Shown here: positions 1 through 6,017 of the stretch, one piece after another
Numbering within the stretch: position 1 is the first letter of the stretch
Layout: every line of letters starts with the position of its first letter
Assembly: GCA_009917805.1 (NCBI GenBank)
Contig: RGES01000013.1
Coordinates: 1-17,716 of the forward strand
DNA: 17,716 nucleotides
Reading direction: 5' to 3'
DNA from: Verrucomicrobiota bacterium
GTDB lineage: Bacteria > Verrucomicrobiota > Verrucomicrobiia > Opitutales > UBA953
Notes under the pieces: model-generated
What the model was told of the DNA's origin: nothing
Database searches by the model: none
The model's input: the letters and a program-made list of their open reading frames with translations, nothing else
Position numbers and translations under genes: made by a program

Positions 1-56
1 AGGGGCAGGATTTCGATCTTGGGTTGGCTCATGGGAGGAATCATCCCCACCACCAT
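1..56 (-). CDS. N-terminus of an unidentified protein (partial, runs off the left edge)
   Basis: An open frame on the minus strand runs off the left edge. Three in-frame ATG codons sit at 56, 44 and 32. The most protein-like start is the one at 32, reading MSQPKIEILP, while starting at 56 adds MVVGMIPP. Too little is present to identify the product. It follows the MerR-like gene in the same direction. A promoter-like TTGTAT-18 bp-TATAAG pair on the minus strand (positions 67-96) would place a transcript start near 60. That fits a start at 32 with a leader of about 28 nt, or at 56 with almost none. No Shine-Dalgarno motif is visible before any of the three. That it is a gene is an inference from frame, promoter and spacing. 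Confidence 0.4.
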   Translation of the reverse strand, partial: MVVGMIPPMSQPKIEILP

Positions 57-66
57 GCCCCAATCC

Positions 67-96
67 CTTATACTGTCAACATCAAGTTAGATACAA
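67..96 (-). promoter_or_regulatory. Candidate sigma-70-type promoter of the left-edge gene
   Basis: Reading the minus strand, TTGTAT (91-96) is followed after 18 bp by TATAAG (67-72). Both are fair matches to the -35 and -10 consensus, and the segment is much richer in A/T than the surrounding genes. The -35 element lies inside the inverted repeat at 84-118, so a protein bound there would be expected to affect transcription. Confidence 0.4.
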
Positions 97-118
97 TCGT
101 ACAACTGCTATCTAACTT
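84..118. promoter_or_regulatory. Perfect 10-bp inverted repeat, candidate operator
   Basis: AAGTTAGATA (84-93) and TATCTAACTT (109-118) are perfect inverted copies separated by 15 bp. They are flanked by direct copies of ACTGTCA at 72-78 and 121-127. A third ACTGTCA lies at 1031-1037, upstream of the MerR-like gene. No U-rich tract follows on either strand, so this is not a typical terminator. A dimeric regulator site is the simplest reading. The adjacent MerR-like protein is an obvious candidate, but nothing in the sequence proves it binds here. Confidence 0.5.
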
Positions 119-130
119 AAACTGTCATAA

Positions 131-964
131 TTATAAATACTTCTTCATCAACGCTTTGCTAAAATTATCCGCGATTTCTAACAGTTCTTCCTTGGTCGGG
201 GTCACGCGGCTATCGATATTGAAGTGGGCTTCGCACCAGTGGGTCAGCCTCACTTTGGTCCATCTTTCGGTCTTAGGTTCGTCGCCCCGGGAGGTCGGAT
301 TGAAGGCCAACAGCTGATCGAGCAGGTTGCGTGCGGCCTGGCTGAGGTCGTCGCGGGCCAGCTCCTTTTTTATCATCAGGCGCAGGGCGTCGGCCGGCGA
401 TTCATCGGACTCCGCGATCTGCTTCATCTGCTGCACCATGGCGAAGCTGGACTTGCGGGCCGGCTTGTAGGCGGGCGCCGAGGGCTCGGCCATGTCATCG
501 CGACGGGAGTAAAGCATCGGCGATCTCGCGCGGTGGACGGTCGGTTCTTCGATGCTCGCCGAGATCGACTCGTCGGCGGAGCTGGAGCGGGTCCGGAAGA
601 AGAGCTTTTCCGCCTCGGTGGGCGTGGCTAATTCGTCGATCAGCTTGTTCAGGGCGCTGATTTCCTGGTTCTGCAGGAGAAGGGTGCGGATACGGTCGAG
701 GTCCCAGCCGCGCTCAGCCAACAGGCGGGCGAGCAGAAGCTGGCGGACCTGCAGCTGGCCGAAGAGGCGCTGGCGTCCGTCGTCAGGGGCTTTCTCCGGG
801 CGGCTCAGGAGCTTCTGGTAGGCGTAGAAGCGGACCAGCCGCTCCGAGGAGCGATGGCGCTCGCCGAAGCCGAGTTCGGCCAGCTTTTCAGACACGAAGG
901 TGGCGAGTTCCTCGGCGGTGCCTTGGAAGTCCCGGTCGTTGAGTTGGGCGGAGATCTTAAGCAT
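131..964 (-). CDS. Protein with a MerR-like winged-helix DNA-binding domain
   Basis: A 277-residue protein. Residues about 39-99 read like the MerR-family winged helix-turn-helix. They have the SERLVRFYAYQKLL helix pair, a charged wing ending in RQRLFGQ, then VRQLLLARLLAERGWDLDRI, the family's usual second helical pair ending in a 'GxxLxxI' turn. There is no recognisable effector domain and no metal-binding cysteine pair. Residues about 125-170 are Ser/Pro/Arg-rich and probably disordered. Two helical segments follow (about 172-222 and 236-277), the last containing RWTKVRLTHWCEAHF. The start at 964 is the first ATG in frame and has no Shine-Dalgarno motif. A DNA-binding regulator is inferred. 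The target is unknown, with the nearby inverted repeat at 84-118 as candidate. The C-terminal half is unfamiliar to me. Confidence 0.6.
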   Translation of the reverse strand: MLKISAQLNDRDFQGTAEELATFVSEKLAELGFGERHRSSERLVRFYAYQKLLSRPEKAPDDGRQRLFGQLQVRQLLLARLLAERGWDLDRIRTLLLQNQEISALNKLIDELATPTEAEKLFFRTRSSSADESISASIEEPTVHRARSPMLYSRRDDMAEPSAPAYKPARKSSFAMVQQMKQIAESDESPADALRLMIKKELARDDLSQAARNLLDQLLAFNPTSRGDEPKTERWTKVRLTHWCEAHFNIDSRVTPTKEELLEIADNFSKALMKKYL

Positions 965-1034
965 GGCGGACGGATGAAGACATTCTGGTGTCAGTATCTG
1001 ATTATTGGCAATTCCATAGTATTACGAACGACTG

Positions 1035-1048
1035 TCAGGAAATCCTGA
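1035..1048. repeat. Short palindrome upstream of the MerR-like gene
   Basis: TCAGGA, a two-base spacer, and TCCTGA form a perfect inverted repeat. It overlaps the third ACTGTCA copy (1031-1037) and sits about 70 bp upstream of the MerR-like gene start, directly beside the amt terminator. It could be an operator for autoregulation or a chance palindrome. Confidence 0.3.
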
Positions 1049-1083
1049 AAAAGAAGCAGGCCGTCCGGTGTCGGACGGCCTGC
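1048..1083 (-). terminator. Rho-independent terminator of the amt gene at 1108-2637
   Basis: A perfect 12-bp stem (1056-1067 with 1072-1083, arm GCAGGCCGTCCG) has a 4-nt loop. On the minus strand it is followed by a U-rich run (TTCTTTTTC, 1047-1055). It lies about 25 bp past the stop codon of the upstream amt gene and isolates it from the MerR-like gene. Confidence 0.9.
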
Positions 1084-1107
1084 GAGCCGGCTTCCCTGGA
1101 GGGAGGC

Positions 1108-2637
1108 TTAGGAGTTGTGGCTGTAACCTTCTTCTCCGTGGTCCGAGATGTCCAGGCCACGGGCCTCTTCTTCTTCGGTCGGGCGGAGGCCGATGAGGGC
1201 CTTGACGAGGTAGGCGAGGATCGCGGTGGCGGCCAGGGAGAGCACCAGGGTGATGCCGATCGCCTTGAACTGTTCGGTCAGCAGGGTCTTGCCGACGATG
1301 TCCTTGAGGTTCGTGTTCAGGTTGCCGTTGACGTCGGCCGTGGCGTAGATGCCGGTCAGGATGGCACCGAGGGTGCCGCCGACCGCGTGGACGCCGAAGG
1401 TGTCGAGCGCGTCGTCATAGCCGAGCTTGGACTTCATGTAGACCACGGCCAGGAAGGGCACCACCCCGGCGAGGACGCCGATCAGCACCGCGGAGCTGGC
1501 GGTCACGAAGCCGGCGGCAGGGGTCACCACGACGAGGCCGGCGACGGCGCCCGAGCAGAGACCGAGGATGCTGGCGTGCTTGCGGAGGATCCACTCGAGG
1601 GCGCCCCAGGTGAAGGCGGCGACACCCGCGGCGAGGGTCGTGGTCATGAAGGCCTGGGCGCCGACGCCGTCGGCGGCGAGGGCCGAGCCGGCGTTGAAGC
1701 CGTACCAACCCACCCAGAGCATGCCGGTACCGATGGCGCAGAGCACCATGCTGTGAGGCGTCATGGCCTTCTTGCCGAAACCGATGCGGGGTCCGAGGAT
1801 GATGCAGAGCAGGAGCGCGGACCAACCGGAGGTCATGTGGACGACGGTGCCGCCGGCGAAGTCGATCGCCTTGATGGAGGCCTTGGCGTTCCAGACGCCG
1901 TTCATCTCACCGGTGATGCCCCAGATGTGGTGGGCCATCGGGAAGTAGACGAGGAACATCCAGCCGAGCATGAAGAGCATGACCGCGGAGAACTTCATGC
2001 GTTCGGCGATGGCGCCGACGATGAGGGCCGGGGTGATGATCGCGAACATGAGCTGGTACATCGAGAACACGTTCTGGGAGATCCAGTAGGCGTAGTCGGT
2101 GTTCGGAGCGGAGGTCACGCCGTTAAGGAAGAAGTACTCGCTGCCGCCGAAGACGTGGCCGAGGAGCGTGCCGTCGAAGCTCTTGCCGAAGACCAGGGAG
2201 TAACCCACGGCCCACCAGAGCACCGCGACGAGGCCGGCGAGGCCGAAGCACTGGGCGACGACGGAGAGGATGTTCTTCGCGCGGACCAGGCCGCCGTAGA
2301 AGAGGAAGAGGCCGGGGAGCGTCATGAAGAGCACCAGCGCGGCGCAGATCATCATGAAGCCGTTATGGCCGGGAGCGGCCACGCCGACGGTCGGCGTGGT
2401 GAGGCCGGCGGGGATGGCGCCCTTCGCATCCTTGAGGGAGGCGGTGGGATCGCCGTTGCCGATGGCGGCCTCGAGGCCGGCGATGCGCTGTTCAAGCGAA
2501 GGAGCCGGAGGAGGAGGCGGGGTTTTGGCCGCCTCGACGGCGGGGGTAGCCGCCGGAGCGGGCGCGTTCTGCGCGGACGACAGATAGGGCACTGCCGCCA
2601 GAGCGAGGATGGTGAGAGTTCGTAGCAGGGAGTTCAT
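1108..2637 (-). CDS. amt: Ammonium transporter (Amt/MEP/Rh family) with N-terminal signal peptide
   Basis: A 509-residue ammonium channel of the inner membrane. A signal peptide (residues 1-23, ending LSSAQ) is followed by a Pro/Ala-rich linker and a short helical segment (SLEQRIAGLEAAIG). The Amt fold starts near residue 93. Family hallmarks are FYGGLVRAKN (113-122), MFAIITPALIVGAIAERMKF, the pore histidines in GGTVVHMTSGW (H267) and DTFGVHAVGG (H417), and WYGFNAGSALAADG. The C-terminal tail LRPTEEEEARGLDISDHGEEGY is the conserved segment known in this family for coupling and P-II binding. The start at 2637 was chosen over an upstream in-frame ATG at 2712 because it begins the signal peptide and because the sigma-54 promoter lies between them. 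No Shine-Dalgarno motif is present. The second amt gene lies upstream. Confidence 0.95.
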   Translation of the reverse strand: MNSLLRTLTILALAAVPYLSSAQNAPAPAATPAVEAAKTPPPPPAPSLEQRIAGLEAAIGNGDPTASLKDAKGAIPAGLTTPTVGVAAPGHNGFMMICAALVLFMTLPGLFLFYGGLVRAKNILSVVAQCFGLAGLVAVLWWAVGYSLVFGKSFDGTLLGHVFGGSEYFFLNGVTSAPNTDYAYWISQNVFSMYQLMFAIITPALIVGAIAERMKFSAVMLFMLGWMFLVYFPMAHHIWGITGEMNGVWNAKASIKAIDFAGGTVVHMTSGWSALLLCIILGPRIGFGKKAMTPHSMVLCAIGTGMLWVGWYGFNAGSALAADGVGAQAFMTTTLAAGVAAFTWGALEWILRKHASILGLCSGAVAGLVVVTPAAGFVTASSAVLIGVLAGVVPFLAVVYMKSKLGYDDALDTFGVHAVGGTLGAILTGIYATADVNGNLNTNLKDIVGKTLLTEQFKAIGITLVLSLAATAILAYLVKALIGLRPTEEEEARGLDISDHGEEGYSHNS

Positions 2638-2652
2638 GGCGAGTGCTCTTTC

Positions 2653-2667
2653 GCAACCCCCGTGCCA
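2653..2667 (-). promoter_or_regulatory. Sigma-54 (-24/-12) promoter of the first amt gene
   Basis: On the minus strand the sequence reads TGGCACG-GGGG-TTGC, identical to the RpoN consensus TGGCACG-N4-TTGC at all fixed positions. The -12 C is at 2653, which predicts +1 at about 2641, only 4 nt before the ATG at 2637. Amt genes are classic nitrogen-limitation (NtrC/RpoN) targets. I found no convincing NtrC-type enhancer site in the 110 bp upstream. Confidence 0.88.
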
Positions 2668-2778
2668 ACCGCCACCTTTCGAGCCGATGACTTGAATGTG
2701 CTCAAAAAACAACTTAACCCGCCCGCAGGCCTGCTCGAAAAAAAGCAGACCTATGGACAGGCACCCCAGAAAACGGGC

Positions 2779-4056
2779 TTAATTGTGATAATAGCCTTCT
2801 TCGCCGTGGTCGGCGATATCCAGGCCCTGGGCCTCGGCTTCCTCCGTCGCGCGCAGCCCGACGGTCGCCGCGACGATCTTGGCGATGATCCAGGTCATGG
2901 CCAACGAGAGGGTGATGCAGAGCACCATGGCGAGAAGCTGCCCTTTGAGCAATCCCTTCGCGACGAGCGCGCCGCCGGCCGGATTCGCCTGCGTATTCAT
3001 GAGCAACGCGGTCGCGAGCGCGCCGATGGTGCCGCCCACGCCATGCACGCCGAACGTGTCGAGCGCGTCGTCGTAGCCGAACTTCGGCTTGAGCACCGAG
3101 CAGGCCCAGTAGGAAATCGTTCCGGCCAGCAGGCCGATGAGCACGGCGGAACCGCCGGAGACGAAACCGGCGGCGTTGGTCACGGTGGCGAGGCCGGCGA
3201 TCGCGCCGGAGCAGAGTCCGAGCACGGAGATCTTGCCGCGGTGCAGTTTCTCCACGGCCGCCCAGGCGAGCGTGGCGGTGGCCGCGCCCAGCGTCGTGGT
3301 GAGGAAGGCCTGGATGGCGATGCCGTCGGCGGCCAGGGCGGAACCGGCGTTGAAGCCATACCAGCCCGCCCAGAGCAGGCCCGTACCGACGACGCAAAGC
3401 ACCATGCTGTGCGGGGTCATCGGGCGTTTGCCGAAGCCGGCGCGCGGGCCGACGAGGATGCAAAGGAGGAGCGCCGACCAGCCCGAGGTCATGTGCACGA
3501 CGATGCCGCCGGCGAAGTCCGCGGCCTTGAACGCGGCGTCCGCGTTGGCGATGCCGGAGAAATCGCCGGTGACGCCCCAGACGGCATGCGCGACGGGATA
3601 ATAGACGAGGATGGTCCAGAGGAAGGAGAAGAACATCACCGCGGAGAACTTCATGCGCTCGGCGACGGCGCCGATGATCAGGGCCGGCGTGATCGCCGCG
3701 AACATGGCCTGGAAGAGGGCGAAGGTGGCGCCCGAGATCCGCGACTCGTAGCCGCTCGATTCGGCGCCGAGGCCGGCGAAACCGAAATGCTCGCCGCCGC
3801 CGAAGACATGGCCGACGAAGCTGCCGGCGTAGCTCTTGCCGAAGACGAGGCTGTAGCCGAACGCCCACCACATCACGATGCCCATCGCGGTGAGCGCCAG
3901 GCATTGGGCGGCGATCGAGAGCACGTTCTTGCCGCGCACCAGGCCTCCATAGAAGAGGAAGAGGCCGGGGATGCACATCATCAGGACGAGCGCGGAACTT
4001 ACCAGGACCCAGACGTTATCGCCGGTGGAAGGAGAGGGGGTGGCAGAAATAAGCAT
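2779..4056 (-). CDS. amt: Ammonium transporter (Amt/MEP/Rh family), short N-terminus
   Basis: A 425-residue paralogue of the adjacent Amt, without signal peptide; the first membrane helix begins near residue 13. It carries FYGGLVRGKN (35-44), MFAAITPALIIGAVAERMKF, the two pore histidines (H188 in GGIVVHMTSGW, H338 in DTFGVHGVGG), WYGFNAGSALAADG, and the C-terminal LRATEEAEAQGLDIADHGEEGY tail. Full length for the family. The start at 4056 is well supported, because the next methionine is already inside the first membrane helix. Unlike most bacterial amt genes, no P-II (glnK) gene adjoins it. It has its own sigma-54 promoter, and 141 bp with another sigma-54 promoter separates it from the next amt gene, so the pair are probably separate transcription units under the same control. 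Confidence 0.95.
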   Translation of the reverse strand: MLISATPSPSTGDNVWVLVSSALVLMMCIPGLFLFYGGLVRGKNVLSIAAQCLALTAMGIVMWWAFGYSLVFGKSYAGSFVGHVFGGGEHFGFAGLGAESSGYESRISGATFALFQAMFAAITPALIIGAVAERMKFSAVMFFSFLWTILVYYPVAHAVWGVTGDFSGIANADAAFKAADFAGGIVVHMTSGWSALLLCILVGPRAGFGKRPMTPHSMVLCVVGTGLLWAGWYGFNAGSALAADGIAIQAFLTTTLGAATATLAWAAVEKLHRGKISVLGLCSGAIAGLATVTNAAGFVSGGSAVLIGLLAGTISYWACSVLKPKFGYDDALDTFGVHGVGGTIGALATALLMNTQANPAGGALVAKGLLKGQLLAMVLCITLSLAMTWIIAKIVAATVGLRATEEAEAQGLDIADHGEEGYYHN

Positions 4057-4076
4057 AATGCTTTTTATTAAGCATT
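4057..4076. repeat. Inverted repeat overlapping the amt promoter and start site
   Basis: AATGCTT (4057-4063) and AAGCATT (4070-4076) form a 7-bp inverted repeat with a 6-nt loop. It covers the -12 element and the predicted transcription start and ends right at the ATG. It could be an operator or, if the transcript starts further upstream than predicted, a hairpin that hides the start codon. Confidence 0.45.
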
Positions 4077-4086
4077 ATTCGTGCCA
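4072..4086 (-). promoter_or_regulatory. Sigma-54 (-24/-12) promoter of the second amt gene
   Basis: On the minus strand the sequence reads TGGCACG-AATA-ATGC. It differs from the RpoN consensus only at the first base of the -12 element, and the spacing between the GG and GC doublets is exact. The -12 C at 4072 predicts +1 near 4060, again 4 nt before the ATG (4056). The distance from the -12 C to the ATG is 16 nt, the same as at the other amt gene. Confidence 0.82.
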
Positions 4087-4102
4087 TAAAATCATCACCT
4101 CC

Positions 4103-4125
4103 GGCAACTCGCTTGCCTTCGAAGG
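4103..4125. promoter_or_regulatory. Palindromic sequences in the divergent amt / beta-barrel intergenic region
   Basis: GGCAA (4103-4107) pairs with TTGCC (4113-4117) across 5 nt, and CCTTCGAAGG (4116-4125) is a perfect 10-bp palindrome overlapping it. They sit 17-40 bp upstream of the -24 element of the second amt gene and 27-49 bp before the divergent ATG at 4152. A regulator binding site serving either gene is possible, but no known consensus is matched. Confidence 0.25.
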
Positions 4126-4151
4126 TTTCGAGGATAGCTTTGTTTTTAACC

Positions 4152-5051
4152 ATGAAATGCCTGCTTAAAGTTAAGCATACTGCCTTATTTTGTTCACTTC
4201 TTTCCGCACAACTTACGGCAACCGAACCAGCAGCCACCAAGGACTGGATCCTGGCCGCAGATTACCAGTACCGCGGTACGGATACGGTCAGTCATTCCGG
4301 TGGCGTCACCGGCGAGTTCGGCCGCTCCCGCCTCGGAGCCGAGCTGATCTACCAGACGTCGGACCGCGCGGTCGACCTCGAGTGGTATAAGTACGCGCAC
4401 CGTTTCAGCGGCGCGATCGCCGGCACGGATCGTTCTTACGGCGATACGACCGACGTCATGGTCACGGGATTCCGCCAGTGGGATTGGAGCCAGAAGTATG
4501 GCGTGCAGCTGATCTACGCCTTGGAGTTCGCGGCCGAAGACGGCGTGAGCCTCGGCAGCTCCCATCGCTGGGGCCTGGGCGTCGCGACCCGTTGGCGTCC
4601 CGACGCCGAGACCGATATCGCCTTGGGCGTGCTGCTGGAGGATCGCTTCGAGGCGTCCCTCCTGCCGATTCCTTACGTGAAGGCGGTCTGGCGTCCGTGC
4701 AAGTACGGCGAATTGGAGCTGCGCGCCACGGGCCTGCAGAACGGGATCATCGTCCGCGGCTTCCTCACCGAGGACCATGCGACCACGGTCGACCTCACGG
4801 TCGCCTACGAGACCTTGAGCTTCGTCCTCGCCGACGGCAGCTACGGTTCGCGCGCGGTCGCGATCGGCGAAGTCCCGATCCGCGTCGGCGTCACCCAGTT
4901 CCTGGAGAAGTCCGGCACGTGGTTCGTCCGCGGGTCCGCCGAATGGGTCGCGTACGCGCGCCACAGCTTCAAGCATGACGGCGAGACGCAGGGTTCTTTC
5001 CAGCCCGGCGCCCAGTGGGGCCTGGCCGCGCGCGTCGGAGCGCGCTTCTGA
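4152..5051 (+). CDS. Putative outer-membrane beta-barrel protein (DUF6268-like)
   Basis: A 299-residue exported protein. The start at 4152 begins a plausible signal peptide, MKCLLKVKHT followed by ALFCSLLSAQLTA, which the upstream ATG at 4113 would bury. The mature part is rich in alternating hydrophobic/polar stretches with aromatic residues, for example DWILAADYQYRG, FRQWDWSQKYGVQLIYALEF and RWGLGVATRWRP. It ends WGLAARVGARF, with the C-terminal phenylalanine typical of outer-membrane barrels inserted by BamA. The overall pattern resembles the DUF6268 barrel family found in Verrucomicrobiota, but this is from memory and tentative. It is divergent from the second amt gene across 95 bp. A role in ammonium uptake is not implied. 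No function is known to me. Confidence 0.65.
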   Translation: MKCLLKVKHTALFCSLLSAQLTATEPAATKDWILAADYQYRGTDTVSHSGGVTGEFGRSRLGAELIYQTSDRAVDLEWYKYAHRFSGAIAGTDRSYGDTTDVMVTGFRQWDWSQKYGVQLIYALEFAAEDGVSLGSSHRWGLGVATRWRPDAETDIALGVLLEDRFEASLLPIPYVKAVWRPCKYGELELRATGLQNGIIVRGFLTEDHATTVDLTVAYETLSFVLADGSYGSRAVAIGEVPIRVGVTQFLEKSGTWFVRGSAEWVAYARHSFKHDGETQGSFQPGAQWGLAARVGARF

Positions 5052-5525
5052 TCAGAGCCGGCGCGCCGCGAGCGCGTGGAAGGCGACGATCGCCAGGAGC
5101 CAGAGCAGGTTCATGGCGATCAGGCCGCGGCCGTCTGCAGCCATTCGTCGCGTCGGCGGATGGCCAGTTCGAGGTCGTGGGTGACAGCTTGGGGGCGGGA
5201 GCGGCGGTGTCTTGGGTGTTGATCATGGTGGGCGGCGGTGAAAGAAGCGCGCATCACGATCAATCCGGAGGGGACTGGGTTTTTAGCCTTTCGGCTCTCA
5301 TCTCGGTTCCTTGCGGTTCCGATGACCACCGCGGCCCTGGAGGGCTCGGTTGGTGCAGGTGCGGCTTGCGCCCGTCCTGCTCGTGATGCGTCTGATAATG
5401 AACTGACGACACTATGGTCGGCGGGCCCGGGAAAAGCAAGTCCGGCCTGGCTTGCAGAGTGTCATAAGAAAAAAGGGGGCGGCCGGGGCTTGCGGCGGCA
5501 AGAGGGCGGACCTAGCGTCTCGCCG
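5052..5525. other. Gene-poor stretch with a possible decayed coding remnant
   Basis: No convincing gene is seen in these 474 bases. On the minus strand, 5052-5144 encodes a 30-residue frame, MAADGRGLIA then MNLLWLLAIV and AFHALAARRL, with one hydrophobic helix and strongly C/G-ending codons. Its stop abuts the stop of the barrel gene. Just upstream, in another frame, lies a codon-like stretch reading VTHDLELAIRRRDEWLQTAA, which suggests a frameshifted remnant or a chance reading. A direct repeat CGGTTCC occurs at 5304-5310 and 5314-5320. TGATAAT at 5393-5399 resembles a -10 element that could serve the next gene, without a matching -35. No RNA family was recognised. Confidence 0.4.
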
Positions 5526-5789
5526 ATGGGTTTCTTCCGTTTCCGTAAAACGATCCCGCTCGGGAAATTCTTCCGGATCAACGTCTCGAAGACCGGCGCC
5601 TCGTTGTCCGCCGGCCGGCCCGGCGCGACGATCAACGTGCGCAAGGATCGCGTCGACGGCACGGTGGGGATTCCCGGCAGCGGGTTGTCCTACAAGGAAC
5701 GTCTCTCGAACCGCGGCTGCGCGTCGGTGTTCGTGGGCGCTCTCCTGCTCGCCTCCGCGCTCGCCGGCGTCGTCGCCTGGGCGCGCTGA
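5526..5789 (+). CDS. Small DUF4236-type protein with C-terminal membrane helix
   Basis: An 87-residue protein. The first ~58 residues match the DUF4236 pattern: MGFFRFRKTIPLG, FFRINVSKTGASLSAG, RPGATINV, then GTVGIPGSGLSY, the glycine-rich end of the domain. Residues about 66-84 (VFVGALLLASALAGVVAWA) form one membrane helix. The frame stays open upstream to 5238, but the family's proteins begin at MGF-FRF, so the start at 5526 is chosen. The upstream 96 codons look non-coding. The function of DUF4236 is unknown; it is often a short module in bacterial membrane or shell-like proteins. No Shine-Dalgarno motif. It is convergent with the tRNA gene. Confidence 0.75.
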   Translation: MGFFRFRKTIPLGKFFRINVSKTGASLSAGRPGATINVRKDRVDGTVGIPGSGLSYKERLSNRGCASVFVGALLLASALAGVVAWAR

Positions 5790-5840
5790 ACGCGGAGCCG
5801 CCGGCGAGGCTTGCGCGTCGTCGGCGATCGTCGCCGCAAG

Positions 5841-5924
5841 TGCCCGGGAAAGGACTCGAACCTTCATGCCTTTAGAGGGCGGCGGATTTTGAGTCCGCTG
5901 CGGCTGCCATTTCGCCACCCGGGC
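5841..5924 (-). tRNA. tRNA-Leu (anticodon CAA)
   Basis: 84 nt on the minus strand. The acceptor stem is GCCCGGG paired perfectly with CCCGGGC, with discriminator A. The D arm is GCG...CGC. The anticodon stem GCGGA/TCCGC encloses the loop CTCAAAA, giving anticodon CAA at 5889-5891, which reads the leucine codon TTG. There is a long variable arm as in class II tRNAs, and the T arm is GAAGG-TTCGAGT-CCTTT. The bases after the discriminator are CTTG, so the CCA end is not encoded and must be added enzymatically. Confidence 0.93.
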
Positions 5925-5939
5925 GGATTGCGTACATGC

Positions 5940-5968
5940 ATTCATTCCGCGTGCGACGGAGCGTGCAA
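5940..5968 (-). promoter_or_regulatory. Candidate promoter of tRNA-Leu
   Basis: On the minus strand TTGCAC (5963-5968) is followed after 17 bp by ATGAAT (5940-5945), 15 bp before the mature 5' end. The -35 half is good and the -10 half is weak. The HU terminator lies just upstream, so the tRNA needs its own promoter in this gap. Confidence 0.35.
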
Positions 5969-6017
5969 GAAAAACCGTGCCCGGCGGCGCGGCGCGTGTC
6001 GTGCGAAAACGCGGACA

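Noticed and set aside
2725..2768. Terminator between the two amt genes (T7 run near GCAGGCCTGC palindrome)
   Set aside because: The seven-T run on the minus strand follows only a weak, mismatched stem, and the good palindrome is on the wrong side of it. Termination is possible but not supported.
988..4071. Long plus-strand open frames antisense to the two amt genes
   Set aside because: They mirror high-GC3 amt genes, have Glu/Asp/Gly/His-rich low-complexity translations with no domain, and the minus strand encodes clear full-length Amt proteins.
5238..5525. N-terminal extension of the DUF4236 gene
   Set aside because: The domain starts exactly at the MGF-FRF methionine at 5526, as in its family; the upstream 96 codons lack codon bias and known domains.
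5841..5924. tRNA-Leu as an attachment site of a mobile element
   Set aside because: No integrase, no direct repeat of the tRNA 3' end and no change in composition beside it were seen.
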